From contig JAUYRN010000005.1 in the NCBI GenBank assembly GCA_030696775.1, forward strand, positions 186,001 to 250,000: DNA of 64,000 bases, in the 5' to 3' direction. Under the pieces are notes generated by a model that had not been told where the DNA came from, did no database searches, and saw nothing but the letters and a program-made list of their open reading frames with translations. Shown here in pieces: positions 45,755 through 55,955 of this stretch (position 1 is its first letter; each line of letters opens with the position of its first letter). Position numbers and translations under genes: made by a program. Source of the DNA: Sulfuricurvum sp. GTDB lineage: Bacteria; Campylobacterota; Campylobacteria; Campylobacterales; Sulfurimonadaceae.

Positions 45755-45823
45755 CGCCAAAGGAATAAAATCCCTTTAGCTACGCTTGCAGCACAAGGCA
45801 CTAAAGCTTGCCTCTTGCGAGGC
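45755..45823 (-). repeat. Intergenic palindromic repeat, copy C
   Basis: Minus-strand CGTAGCTAAAGGGATTTTATTCCTTTGGCG matches copy D in 25/30 positions; adjacent GCCTCTTGCGAGGC hairpin after macB. Confidence 0.65.
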
Positions 45824-45827
45824 AGAA

Positions 45828-47036
45828 TTACTCATGTCGCAGGGCATCGATTGGGTTAAGACGAGCTGCTTTGCGTGCCGGAAAATATCCAAAAACGATT
45901 CCGACTATTGTAGAAAATAAAAAAGCGATAACCACAATCGAAGTATTGAAAACAAAAGGGAGATCAAAAAAGAGGTTGATTCCCACACCCACACTGACTC
46001 CCAGTATCATACCGATAATTCCTCCCAGCGAAGAGAGGACAACAGCTTCAACCAAAAATTGAAGCAGTACTTCACGCTCCAGCGCACCGATAGCGAGCCG
46101 TATACCGATTTCTCGTGTTCGTTCGGTGACGGAGACGAGCATGATGTTCATAATTCCGATTCCTCCGACAAGCAGACTGATGGCTGCGACGGCTCCCAGT
46201 AGCAGAGTGAGCATTTTAGTTGTGGAAGAGAGAGTTTGGACGACTTCACGTAAATCTCTCACATTGAAGTCATCTTCATCTCCCGTACGTATATGACGAC
46301 GTTCGCGCATGAGGGATGTAGCACTGTTTTTGATCGTTTCTACCCCAGAAGCATTTTTTGCGGAAAGCATGATGGTTGAAACATCCTGATTACCGCTGAT
46401 ACGGCGTTGGAACATTCGAATGGGGACGACAATGAGATCATCTTGATCTGATCCGAACATGGATGCGCCTTTAGAATGGAGCAGTCCAACTACCTGACAT
46501 GAAAAGTTTCCCAACCGTATAGAGGCATCCAACGGATTTTGGTCACCGAAAAGTTCTTTATGGATTGTCTCTCCGATGATGCAGACGGCTTTCCCCCCTT
46601 GCAGTTCGGCAGCAGTAAAATTTCGTCCCGATTCAAACGTCCAATCTTTGACGGTAAAATAATCGTTATTGCTTCCATCGATTGACGTGGAGTAGTTCTG
46701 ATTTCCATAGACCGCTTGCATCCCTTTTGAGGAGACGGGCGCGACACCTTTGAGCCCTCCGATTTCGCGTGAAATGGCAGTAATGTCATCTTGGGTAAAA
46801 CGTTTGGCTGTAGTGTCTCCCCCTGGGCCGTGACGGTCTTGTCCGGGACGGATGATGATCATGTTACTGCCGAGCTTGGAAATACTGTTGGTAACGTATG
46901 CTGTTGTGGCATCACCCAGCATCACCATGGCAATGACGGAAGCTACTCCGATGACTATTCCCAATGTTGTCAGGACAGAACGCATCACACTGCGACGGAT
47001 TTCACGAAGAGCCAAAATAAAGGCATTCCAAATCAT
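45828..47036 (-). CDS. MacB-type ABC transporter permease
   Basis: 402 aa; LREIRRSVMRSVLTTLGIVIGVASVIAMV; C-terminal ARLNPIDALRHE. Confidence 0.92.
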   Translation of the reverse strand: MIWNAFILALREIRRSVMRSVLTTLGIVIGVASVIAMVMLGDATTAYVTNSISKLGSNMIIIRPGQDRHGPGGDTTAKRFTQDDITAISREIGGLKGVAPVSSKGMQAVYGNQNYSTSIDGSNNDYFTVKDWTFESGRNFTAAELQGGKAVCIIGETIHKELFGDQNPLDASIRLGNFSCQVVGLLHSKGASMFGSDQDDLIVVPIRMFQRRISGNQDVSTIMLSAKNASGVETIKNSATSLMRERRHIRTGDEDDFNVRDLREVVQTLSSTTKMLTLLLGAVAAISLLVGGIGIMNIMLVSVTERTREIGIRLAIGALEREVLLQFLVEAVVLSSLGGIIGMILGVSVGVGINLFFDLPFVFNTSIVVIAFLFSTIVGIVFGYFPARKAARLNPIDALRHE

Positions 47037-47740
47037 AGTGTGCCCTTAGATTCAGCAGTATCGATGACACCGTCACGAAAATGGATTGTTCTCGTTGCAT
47101 AGGCTGCCATATCACTTTCGTGAGTAACCATGATAACGGTGATTCCCTGATCACGGTTGAAAGAGCGAAGAAGTTCCATCACCTCAATACTTTTAGCGGT
47201 ATCGAGATTTCCGGTTGGCTCATCGGCGAGTAATACCAATGGATTGGTGACAATAGCCCGAGCAATAGCAACACGTTGTTGCTGTCCTCCGGAGAGTTCT
47301 CCAGGGGTATGATGCGCGACGTTTTCAAGTCCGACACTGTGAAGCGCTTTCATTGCCATTTCTCGGCGCTTATGCGCGGGAACACCCCGATAGAGAAGGG
47401 GAAGCTCGACGTTTTCGACGGCGGATGTTTTACCCAGCAGATTGAATCCCTGGAAGATAAAACCGATGTAATTACGCCGCAGCAAAGCCCTCTGGTCACG
47501 GCTGAGTCCTCCGACATCGATCCCTTCAAAGAGATATTGTCCTTCTGTGGGAGTATCGAGACATCCGATGATGTTCATTGCCGTCGATTTTCCCGATCCG
47601 CTGGGACCCATAATGGCGACGAATTCCCCTTGATGTATGGTCAAATCAACGCCGCGAAGTGCGTAAGCAGTGGCATCACCGGAACCGTAATATTTTTTAG
47701 TTCCTTTGAGCTCGATGACAGGCAGATACGGCTGAATCAT
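47033..47740 (-). CDS. MacB-type ABC transporter ATP-binding protein
   Basis: 235 aa; [44 protein letters not shown]. Confidence 0.93.
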   Translation of the reverse strand: MIQPYLPVIELKGTKKYYGSGDATAYALRGVDLTIHQGEFVAIMGPSGSGKSTAMNIIGCLDTPTEGQYLFEGIDVGGLSRDQRALLRRNYIGFIFQGFNLLGKTSAVENVELPLLYRGVPAHKRREMAMKALHSVGLENVAHHTPGELSGGQQQRVAIARAIVTNPLVLLADEPTGNLDTAKSIEVMELLRSFNRDQGITVIMVTHESDMAAYATRTIHFRDGVIDTAESKGTL

Positions 47741-48957
47741 TGTTGTTCTTCAACTCCGGTGATGATTAAATCTCCGATTTTTAAAGATGAGCCTTGCACG
47801 ATGCTCTTAATGCCATCAGATTGTCCGATAGTTACTTTTATTTTGGTCGGAGTTTCATTTTTTAATACCCAGACATACTTTCCTTTATCATCTTGATCTG
47901 TAGCATGCTTTTTCTTGTCAGCCTTATCAGACAGTGGAGGAGTAAAGCGCAATGCGGCATTGGGGATAACAGGAACATTTTTAAACGTACCGGTAATAAT
48001 AGAGGCATTAGCCGTCATCCCAGGACGTAAAAGGAGATCCGTGTTATGAACTTCTACAACTGCTTCATACGTGACGACCCCATTCACGATAGCGGAATTC
48101 ATCCGAAGCTGGGTGATTTTACCGTCGAACTGTCGTGCTGGATAAGCATCGACGGTAAACTGAACTTTTTGCTTCTCTTTGACTTCTCCGACATCGGCTT
48201 CATCGACGCTGACAATGACCCGCATTTTTGTTAAGTCTTCTGCTATTTTGAAAAGTATGGGAGTCTGCATCGATGCTACAACGGTTTGTCCCGGTTCGAT
48301 TTTTCGCTCCAGTACGATTCCATTGACCGGAGAGACTACAACCGCTTTACGCAGGTCGTCTTCATTGGCATTAAGCCCTGCTGTAGCTTGATCACTTTGA
48401 GCAACAGCAACTGCCAGTTGTGCTTTGGCTTTTTCAACGGCAGTTGAGGTGTTGTCCATCTCTTGTTTGGAAGGGTAATTTCCCCCCGTTGCTGTATACA
48501 TCGAGTGAACTCTTCCCCATTCGTTTTGGGCATTTTTTAATGTTGCTTTGGCTTCAGAAATAGAAGCTTTACTGCCAGCAAGGGAAGCTTTGGAACTCAC
48601 CACTTTAGAATGCAATTTGGTCGTATCTAGACGTGCCATGACTTGTCCCACAGCTACTTGATCATTATAATCGACGAGTACATCGCTGATAGTTCCGGAA
48701 ACTTCGATCCCCACATCCACTGTATTTGTAGGCTCTATATTCCCGGTTGCAGAGACAGAGGTGGTGAGTGTTTTGACCTCTAATGGAGTGGTTATATAGG
48801 TTGTTTTTTTATCATCTGCATTTTTTATCCATCCCCAAACACCTGCACCCGCTATTAATAAGAAAAGTCCTAAAAACCAAAGATATTTTTTGATAGGTCG
48901 TTTGGTAGATGTTCCCAACCCGAGTGTTTTTTCGATAGTCTGAGATGAAGAGGTCAT
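47737..48957 (-). CDS. MacA-type periplasmic adaptor
   Basis: 406 aa; VSATGNIEPTNTVDVGIEVSGTISDVLVDYNDQV; operon with MacB parts. Confidence 0.92.
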   Translation of the reverse strand: MTSSSQTIEKTLGLGTSTKRPIKKYLWFLGLFLLIAGAGVWGWIKNADDKKTTYITTPLEVKTLTTSVSATGNIEPTNTVDVGIEVSGTISDVLVDYNDQVAVGQVMARLDTTKLHSKVVSSKASLAGSKASISEAKATLKNAQNEWGRVHSMYTATGGNYPSKQEMDNTSTAVEKAKAQLAVAVAQSDQATAGLNANEDDLRKAVVVSPVNGIVLERKIEPGQTVVASMQTPILFKIAEDLTKMRVIVSVDEADVGEVKEKQKVQFTVDAYPARQFDGKITQLRMNSAIVNGVVTYEAVVEVHNTDLLLRPGMTANASIITGTFKNVPVIPNAALRFTPPLSDKADKKKHATDQDDKGKYVWVLKNETPTKIKVTIGQSDGIKSIVQGSSLKIGDLIITGVEEQQ

Positions 48958-50168
48958 AATAGTTCCTTAGAAGGTTTGAGGGAAAAATGAAGTTTGGCAA
49001 GTTCTATTTGGATATTGATTTCGTTGATTTTAATCTCTAACTCTTCAATTTGTTTGGAGTTTTTGAGTGTTTGAAGATCGTAGCCTGTTTTGGTCCCAGC
49101 ATGGACTCCTGCTTGGGTGACTTGGATAAGATCATCATAAAGGGCGAGATTATGCGTCGTGATGGTAATGTATTCACGGTAACTCTCGATTTTTTCGATG
49201 GTCTGAGTATAGGTAGATTCAAGTTCACGACGTTTATCTGCTGTAACGGCTACTTCTTGGAGATAAGACGCTTTTGCTTCTTGGATAGTGGATGATGCAT
49301 TATAAACTAGAGGGAGGTTGAGCGATACTCCCGCGCCGTAATAGTCACCACTGTAACTTCCGGCAAGCTCTTTTTGATTATAGCTTTGGTACCCGATATT
49401 TCCATTGACCGCTAGGGATGGCAGATAGTTAGTGCGGGTGACATCGTAAAGTTTTCGAAGGGTATTGCTTTGGGCATGTGCGTATTTCAGATCAAATTGA
49501 TTTTGTAAAAAATCTTCTTTTTGGATCAATTCAAAACGGGGAAGGGGGAAGGTCTCGGGGCTTATATCACTGATTTTTGTGACATCAAAGTGCTGCTGGG
49601 CAATACTGTATTTAGTGGCTGCATAGGTTTTGAGTTCACTGCTTTTGAGCATGAGTGCATTATTGAGCTCAGTTATGTCTGCTTTTCCTGCATCGTATAA
49701 ATGACGTTTGATAAAGATGGCAATTTCTTGATTATCAAGTCGAAGCTGGCTTTGGTCACGTTGAAGGAGACTTTTCTGGACATTTAGCAATGCGGTAAAT
49801 AGCTGCTCATTGAGTGACGCTATTTGCATTTGCAAGGTTATAGAATTGCTTTGCATCTTGGCATCGGCGTAGTCAATCTGATAGGTGATTCCGCCAGAGC
49901 GAAAAATGTCTTGCGAAACCGATGCACCAGCACGTTTCATATCGCTGTGAGTATCTCCTAATGCACTTTTATCATATTCGTAGGTGGCGTTCAGATTAAT
50001 GGGTGCAATCCAGTTGGTTCGCAGTTTCTCGTGTTCTGACTCATACATCTCTTGCTGTTTTTGTAAGATCGTCTGTTTTTCATTGGAGAGAAGAGCGGTA
50101 TTATCCGCTGCACTCACAGCAATGGAACAAAAAGTTAGGATAAGAATGGGTAAAGAATAATGTTTCAT
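48954..50168 (-). CDS. TolC-family outer-membrane efflux protein
   Basis: Start at MKHYSLPILILTFCSIAVSAADN; long coiled-coil repeats; overlaps the adaptor gene. Confidence 0.87.
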   Translation of the reverse strand: MKHYSLPILILTFCSIAVSAADNTALLSNEKQTILQKQQEMYESEHEKLRTNWIAPINLNATYEYDKSALGDTHSDMKRAGASVSQDIFRSGGITYQIDYADAKMQSNSITLQMQIASLNEQLFTALLNVQKSLLQRDQSQLRLDNQEIAIFIKRHLYDAGKADITELNNALMLKSSELKTYAATKYSIAQQHFDVTKISDISPETFPLPRFELIQKEDFLQNQFDLKYAHAQSNTLRKLYDVTRTNYLPSLAVNGNIGYQSYNQKELAGSYSGDYYGAGVSLNLPLVYNASSTIQEAKASYLQEVAVTADKRRELESTYTQTIEKIESYREYITITTHNLALYDDLIQVTQAGVHAGTKTGYDLQTLKNSKQIEELEIKINEINIQIELAKLHFSLKPSKELL

Positions 50169-50213
50169 CCCTCTATTGTAATACAAATTTGGTAACTTAA
50201 AAGTAACAAAATA

Positions 50214-50882
50214 TTAATGTGCGGGGAGTAATGTGTCTCTTTCGGGTCGTATTCTAAATCGTTTTGTCGAAATACATCCAATCTGATACTCGACCATCGA
50301 TAAAAAGGGTTCTAAAAAAGGTTCAAACTCTGCATCCTCTATGGTTTCTAATCCGTGTGCGTTGAGCAACTCTAAAATAGTAAGGGTTGATTCGATGGTG
50401 GAGAGACAAAAATCTTTGGGCTGTTCTTTGATTTGAAATTGGGAGCACTTGGTGTGGGTAAAACTGAGTTTTGGCAAGCGCTGAAGATTTTTGCTCAAAC
50501 GAAGCATTTTCATCGAGCAAGGCCATGTAGAATCGAGGATAAAAATCACTAACTGTTTGTTTTGCAGATCAATTTTTTGGGCATTGAGATGGAGACTGTC
50601 ACTTCCGGGGTAGAGGAGATAACAGAGATTGTTATGATTGTCTATAAGAGCATTGACCGCGGTATGATCGCTAAAATCAACATCGATAAAAATTTCTGAA
50701 TTGGGCAGTGAAAGATGGGTCATTCGACCCGTCCCATTTTTGGTCTTTTTAAACTCTTTTGGATGCATTAATATGATAAATTTTGTTGCTGTTTGAATCG
50801 GTTTGACGGAGGAGCATAAGCACTGCTTTTGAGGTCGATAGCAGTGATAACATGTTTCTCTGTTTGCTGTTTCGCTATCCAT
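50214..50882 (-). CDS. DTW-domain protein (tRNA-uridine aminocarboxypropyltransferase-like)
   Basis: CYHCYRPQKQCLCSSVKPI, LMHPKEFKKTKNGTGRM, LDSTWPCSMKML. Confidence 0.88.
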   Translation of the reverse strand: MDSETANRETCYHCYRPQKQCLCSSVKPIQTATKFIILMHPKEFKKTKNGTGRMTHLSLPNSEIFIDVDFSDHTAVNALIDNHNNLCYLLYPGSDSLHLNAQKIDLQNKQLVIFILDSTWPCSMKMLRLSKNLQRLPKLSFTHTKCSQFQIKEQPKDFCLSTIESTLTILELLNAHGLETIEDAEFEPFLEPFLSMVEYQIGCISTKRFRIRPERDTLLPAH

Positions 50883-51066
50883 AAACGTATTCTCTCAATT
50901 TTTTTCGACAGTATACAGGTAAAAAACGTCAAATTTTAGGATTAAGCCACTAATACTTCACTAATGATTAAAGATTAAAATTTTACTCAGAGAAGGGAAT
51001 GCGGGATGATTATCCGTTAGATGATTGTTTCCATTCCAGTCTTTAAACTATAACAAAGAGGTTCAC

Positions 51067-51201
51067 ATGAAAAAAGTAGCATTAGTATTCGTAATGGTTG
51101 CCGCAATGGCATCAAGTGCATTTGCACATCACATGGCAGTTTATGAAGATGCAGGTATTAACATTCCTGAGTTTTCTCCACATTTAGATATGGAATTTTA
51201 A
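51067..51201 (+). CDS. Exported 44-aa micropeptide
   Basis: Not in the ORF track. MKKVALVFVMVAAMASSAFAHHMAVYEDAGINIPEFSPHLDMEF; AGAGG SD-like sequence upstream; clear signal peptide. Confidence 0.65.
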   Translation: MKKVALVFVMVAAMASSAFAHHMAVYEDAGINIPEFSPHLDMEF

Positions 51202-51217
51202 TTTTACTCTAACATCA

Positions 51218-51244
51218 TTTTGCATACATTATGTGTGTGCAAAA
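51218..51244. terminator. 11-bp hairpin downstream of the micropeptide
   Basis: TTTTGCATACA-TTATG-TGTGTGCAAAA, one G-T pair, 17 nt after the stop codon. Confidence 0.6.
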
Positions 51245-51384
51245 CACAACTCTTTCTAATTCAAGCCCTGTATCTTCTAAAAATAAAATACTAAATTTTT
51301 TTCCTATAATGTTAAATCACTATAATTGCAAAACAAAATAAAAAATTATCATTTTAGATAGTGTTTAAAACAAAAGGAGCTAGT

Positions 51385-53451
51385 ATGAATCGTATTCCCC
51401 TTCTTCTTACTTTTACTTTGTCGCTTGCCTGCGCACAAGAGATTGTTCAGATCGAAAAAATTGAGGTTCAAGAGAATGCTTCAACCATTGAAGAGCGAAA
51501 AGAGAGTTCGATAGCCAAGCGTATCATTACAGGTTCTGAGCTAACGCAATACGGTGATATGAATGCTCTTGAAGTATTGAAGCGAACCCCAGGTGTAACA
51601 CTTTCCGATGGAAAAGGGAAAAAAGGTGCTCCGGGAAAAGGCTACACAGTTGTGTTGATTGATGGCGAGCAAACTTCCGGTTCTAAACGGGGCAATCCAT
51701 TAGAGCAAATCTCTCCCGATATGATTGAGCGTATCGAAGTCATGACGAACGGTTCAGTAGAATATACGGCGGAATCGATGGGCGGTATTGTCAATATTGT
51801 CCTCAAAAAACCAAAATCCGAAGGGCTAAGCCGAGTCAAAATTACAGCAGGGGCATATCGAGATCAGCCGATGGGGTCTTTGTTCGCACAGCAAGAGGGA
51901 AAATCGGGGGACCTTTCGTATTTGATCAATACGACCATCTCCGATAACTCTCAAGCGGATGAAGTCCTAACGCACACACATATGCCAAGTTCGTACAGTG
52001 ATGAGACGAGTGACTACGATGCCCGTTATCGTTCACTTTCATTGAATACAAAACTGATTTATTCTACGTCACCCAAAAATAAATACACTTTCGACGGTGC
52101 AGTCAATGTCAATGATTACGACAAAACAACGTTGGATACACGCACGACCAACGGTTCTATAATTCCTGATCGAATTATTAACGGTGATGACAGCGGTGAG
52201 GGTGTCATGGTATGGGCAAAATTATCGGGAAATCATAATATTTCCAGTACCGAGTTGGTCGAATGGAAGCTTAAATACCATCAAAATAATCAAACAGGTA
52301 ACCGCCGCACTGAGTCCACCACGCTGTTTGTACAAGATGACGACAATGATTACCGTGTTTTAGGGACAGAAGGGAGCTATTCGGTTGCTCTGGATAACCA
52401 TTTTATTAAAACAGGAGTTGAGCTCAAGCACTCGGCACAGCACGATGAAGTGATTAGCACAGATATCACGCAGTCGTATGTCAATACCTCTATGAGTGAG
52501 AACAAAGGTTCTGTTTATCTCCAAGATGAAATAACATTGGGTGATAACATGGTTATGACACCGGGATTACGTTACGAAACAGTGCATCGTGATTACGGCA
52601 CAACTTCAAGCATTGGGTATTTCGCTCCATCACTTCATCTTCTGTACAAGCTTACCCCCAATGATAACGTGCGAGCAAGTATCGCCAAAACCGTTAAGCT
52701 TCCTCGTTTAAATGAACTCTCATTAACTGTTGACAGTTCATTGTATCAAAATGACATCACCCATCCCGATATTATTGGAAATCCAGATTTAAAAGAAGAA
52801 GAGGCGCTAAGTTATGAGCTTCGAGGCGAGCACTTTTTTGAGGATAAAGGAGTTGTGAGTATCGGCGGATTTTATCGCAGTCTCACAGATAAGATCGAAA
52901 AAATGACAAGATGTGAAGATCAAGATGGAAATGCAGTTGCCTGTGATGTTGGTCGTTATGTTGAGCGTCCTTACAACAGCGGTAACGGCGGGCTTTGGGG
53001 TGTTGAATTGGAACTCAAAAAATCTCTTAGCCGATATGTAGAAGGATTAGGAATGTTCGCAAACGCAACCTTTCAAAACTCTTCTCTTACCAACAGCACG
53101 AACAATATGACGTATTCGATTAAAGGGACCAATGATTATGTTTATAATATTGGTTTGGATCACTCGATTCCCTCTTATCGTCTGACCTATGGAGGAGCGT
53201 ATCGTTACGTGAGCGGATACGATGATTCTAAAGATATGTATGGTTTTTCAGAATCTCAAAAAGGATACGGGACGCTTGATGTGTATGCAATTAAACGACT
53301 CAATGACACGTTCAAACTTTCCCTGAATCTTAAAAATATTACCTCGGCATCCATTGAAACACACTCGTATGACGACAACACGGGAACAACACAAATCGAT
53401 AAAGAAAAATCCGCTCCAGTAATCCTTCTTTCCATTGAAGGGAAGTGGTAA
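51385..53451 (+). CDS. TonB-dependent outer-membrane receptor
   Basis: Start at MNRIPLLLTFTLSLACAQE; plug (NALEVLKRTPGVTLSDG, VEYTAESMGGIVNIVLKKP) and barrel ending ...LLSIEGKW. Confidence 0.92.
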   Translation: MNRIPLLLTFTLSLACAQEIVQIEKIEVQENASTIEERKESSIAKRIITGSELTQYGDMNALEVLKRTPGVTLSDGKGKKGAPGKGYTVVLIDGEQTSGSKRGNPLEQISPDMIERIEVMTNGSVEYTAESMGGIVNIVLKKPKSEGLSRVKITAGAYRDQPMGSLFAQQEGKSGDLSYLINTTISDNSQADEVLTHTHMPSSYSDETSDYDARYRSLSLNTKLIYSTSPKNKYTFDGAVNVNDYDKTTLDTRTTNGSIIPDRIINGDDSGEGVMVWAKLSGNHNISSTELVEWKLKYHQNNQTGNRRTESTTLFVQDDDNDYRVLGTEGSYSVALDNHFIKTGVELKHSAQHDEVISTDITQSYVNTSMSENKGSVYLQDEITLGDNMVMTPGLRYETVHRDYGTTSSIGYFAPSLHLLYKLTPNDNVRASIAKTVKLPRLNELSLTVDSSLYQNDITHPDIIGNPDLKEEEALSYELRGEHFFEDKGVVSIGGFYRSLTDKIEKMTRCEDQDGNAVACDVGRYVERPYNSGNGGLWGVELELKKSLSRYVEGLGMFANATFQNSSLTNSTNNMTYSIKGTNDYVYNIGLDHSIPSYRLTYGGAYRYVSGYDDSKDMYGFSESQKGYGTLDVYAIKRLNDTFKLSLNLKNITSASIETHSYDDNTGTTQIDKEKSAPVILLSIEGKW

Positions 53452-53566
53452 AGTGACGTTAAAACAATCAAATAAATAAACTTAAAACGTCAAATTAAGA
53501 AAAGTTCATTAACCGTTTATAGGATAAGATGGCTAATATACACTAAATTATCCAAGGAGATACGTC

Positions 53567-53764
53567 ATGAAAGACAATGAACCAACGTTGAATTCGATCG
53601 AGGATTACAATACGCTAAAAGGGTCAAAAAAACGAGTTGTTTGGACGGTTATATTGGTTGGCTTACTCATTGGCGCCTTTTTTGTCGGTGCAAAGATTTA
53701 TTATGGTGAAGCAAATGATAGCCTGCATGTTCAAGACCCTATTGTTCAAGTACCAGTTAAATAA
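53567..53764 (+). CDS. Small single-TM protein
   Basis: 65 aa; AAGGAGA SD; VVWTVILVGLLIGAFFVGAKIYY helix. Confidence 0.6.
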   Translation: MKDNEPTLNSIEDYNTLKGSKKRVVWTVILVGLLIGAFFVGAKIYYGEANDSLHVQDPIVQVPVK

Positions 53765-53799
53765 TGATAAAATTCGACACTTCTAATATAAGGTTTTAA

Positions 53800-55044
53800 A
53801 TGATTTCATCCATTATCGTGCTCTATAGTTTGTACATCCTCATCCGTCTTTATATCAGCGTTATGCAGATTGGTTATATCAATCAGATGAAGCGTAAAGG
53901 TGCTTTACTAATGGGAGAGCAAGCATATTTGGATGCCGGTAACTATGCCGTTGCCAAAGAAAAACTTTCAATGATTGAAGCGTTTATGGAGTATGGACTC
54001 TTTTTGGCTTGGATGATGGGGATGATTTATTGGCTGGACATACAGCTAATGGCACAAAGTACAGTTGTGCAGTCGATTGCTGCAGTATTGGGAATGCTGC
54101 TGATTAATTCGTTGGTCATGCTCCCTTTTGGATGGATTGCCAAATTCAAAATCGATGCACAATATGGATTCAATCGCTCTTCTACGGCGCAATTCGTAAA
54201 AGATACGCTTATTAGCACACTACTAACGATTGTTGTCGGAAGCGTTATTGTATGGATTATTTCAATGATTATAACCTCCAGTACGTTATGGTGGCTGTGG
54301 AGTTTTTCATTTATTTTTGCGGTTGTAGTCGCCTTGAATATGTTTTTTCCGACCATTCGAGCTCTTTTCTTTGATAAAGTAACTCCGCTTGAAAATAGCG
54401 AACTAAGAGAAAAAATTGAAGAGTTGATGGCAAAAACAGGTTTTGTAAGCAGCGGTGTATTTGTGAGTGATGCAAGTAAGCGTGACGCACGTCTTAATGC
54501 CTACTTTGGCGGTTTGGGTAAAACAAAACGGGTTGTATTGTTTGATACGTTGATCGAAAAGCTTTCGCCCTCAGAATTAGTGGCTGTTCTTGGTCATGAG
54601 TTAGGACATTTTGCACACGGCGATTTGTATAAAAATATCGCGATGGTGGGGGCAATGCTGTTTGGGATGTTTGCCTTGTTCGGCAATCTTCCTGAGTCTC
54701 TTTATTTGGAGCTTGGCGTTGCTAAATCTCCGCATGTTATCATGATGTTATTTGTTCTCTTGCTGCCAATGGTTAGTTTTGTAATTATGCCGTTAATGGG
54801 AATGATGAGCCGTCACAATGAATATGAAGCAGACCGTACCGGAGCAGAACTAGGCGGAGCAGAACATTTGGTCAATGCACTCAAAAAACTGGTAACGGAG
54901 AATAAAAGCTTTCCATTATCCCATCCGATTTATCGATTTTTTCATACGACTCATCCTCCTGTTATTGATCGTCTACGAGCATTGGGTGCTGATATTCGCG
55001 TTGAGAGTTCGGAAGGTTTTTCTGATCCATGTCCAGTCCTCTAA
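53800..55044 (+). CDS. M48-family (Ste24/CAAX protease-like) membrane metallopeptidase
   Basis: 414 aa; VLGHELGHFAHGD HExxH, NEYEADRTGAELGG. Confidence 0.92.
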   Translation: MISSIIVLYSLYILIRLYISVMQIGYINQMKRKGALLMGEQAYLDAGNYAVAKEKLSMIEAFMEYGLFLAWMMGMIYWLDIQLMAQSTVVQSIAAVLGMLLINSLVMLPFGWIAKFKIDAQYGFNRSSTAQFVKDTLISTLLTIVVGSVIVWIISMIITSSTLWWLWSFSFIFAVVVALNMFFPTIRALFFDKVTPLENSELREKIEELMAKTGFVSSGVFVSDASKRDARLNAYFGGLGKTKRVVLFDTLIEKLSPSELVAVLGHELGHFAHGDLYKNIAMVGAMLFGMFALFGNLPESLYLELGVAKSPHVIMMLFVLLLPMVSFVIMPLMGMMSRHNEYEADRTGAELGGAEHLVNALKKLVTENKSFPLSHPIYRFFHTTHPPVIDRLRALGADIRVESSEGFSDPCPVL

Positions 55045-55853
55045 AAGAGCTTCATGCGGATATTACAACCGTATTAGAAGGAGTTGTTGAGTTTCCAAGA
55101 CGTGAAGCAGAGCTTCTACTAATGGCGTTTTTGGACTGCAATCAGCTCTATTTTATCACCCATCAAGATGACATAGTCGATGCTGGAAATCCAAGATTGG
55201 CAGAGTGGATCGAAAAGCGTTCTCGTAACGTTCCTCTTGAATATTTAACAAATCGTGTCAGCTTCTATAGCCGTGAATTTTACATCGATGAAGGCGCATT
55301 AATCCCTCGACCTGAAACTGAACATCTGATCGATGAGGTTCTCTCCCATGTGAATAAAGAGGAAGAGATGACGATTGTTGAAGTGGGAGTAGGCAGCGGA
55401 ATCATCTCAATACTTCTAGCCCTTCATTTTCCCAAAGCCCATTGTATTGCCGTTGATATCTCACCTCGAGCTCTAAGCGTTGCGCGCTGTAATATTCAAG
55501 CCTTTGGATTGGAAGATCGGATTGAACTGCGTGAGGGCGATTTACTTGCCTGTGTGAGCGAAAAAATCGATCTGCTTGTGTCCAATCCGCCTTACATTGC
55601 TGATGATGCCTCTTTGGAATCCAACCTGTCGTATGAACCGCAAAACGCTCTTTTTGGCGGCAGCGTGGGCGATGAAATTATTCAGAGACTTTTGGATGAA
55701 GTGTATGCACGATCCATTCCTCTATTCGTCTGTGAAATGGGCTACGATCAGCGCCTAAAAGTGCAGGAATATCTCAAATCTTTTGCGGTACAATCGTTGG
55801 AGTTTTATAAAGATTTAGCCTCGTTCGATCGAGGATTTATTTTAAAAACTTAA
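55029..55853 (+). CDS. prmC: Release factor glutamine methyltransferase
   Basis: 274 aa; EVGVGSGIISILLAL; LLVSNPPYIADD. Confidence 0.93.
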   Translation: MSSPLKELHADITTVLEGVVEFPRREAELLLMAFLDCNQLYFITHQDDIVDAGNPRLAEWIEKRSRNVPLEYLTNRVSFYSREFYIDEGALIPRPETEHLIDEVLSHVNKEEEMTIVEVGVGSGIISILLALHFPKAHCIAVDISPRALSVARCNIQAFGLEDRIELREGDLLACVSEKIDLLVSNPPYIADDASLESNLSYEPQNALFGGSVGDEIIQRLLDEVYARSIPLFVCEMGYDQRLKVQEYLKSFAVQSLEFYKDLASFDRGFILKT

Positions 55854-55863
55854 GAATTTAAAG

Positions 55864-55940
55864 AGCGCCAAATGCGCGAGGGCACTCTGCCGAAGAGAAC
55901 CTAGTGTTAACGTAGCTTAGGGGATTTTATTCCCTGAGCG
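55864..55940 (+). repeat. Intergenic palindromic repeat, copy D
   Basis: Core CGTAGCTTAGGGGATTTTATTCCCTGAGCG at 55911-55940, similar to copy C; GCGCCAAATGCGC stem upstream. Confidence 0.65.
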
Positions 55941-55955
55941 TATAAAAGGAACAAA

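Noticed and set aside
47276-47896. 206-aa + strand ORF
   Set aside because: Antisense to the MacB ATPase and adaptor genes, which have unmistakable motifs.
51340-51360. Fur box upstream of the TonB receptor (AAATTATCATTTT)
   Set aside because: Only one half-site resembles the Fur consensus; the other half does not match, so not called.
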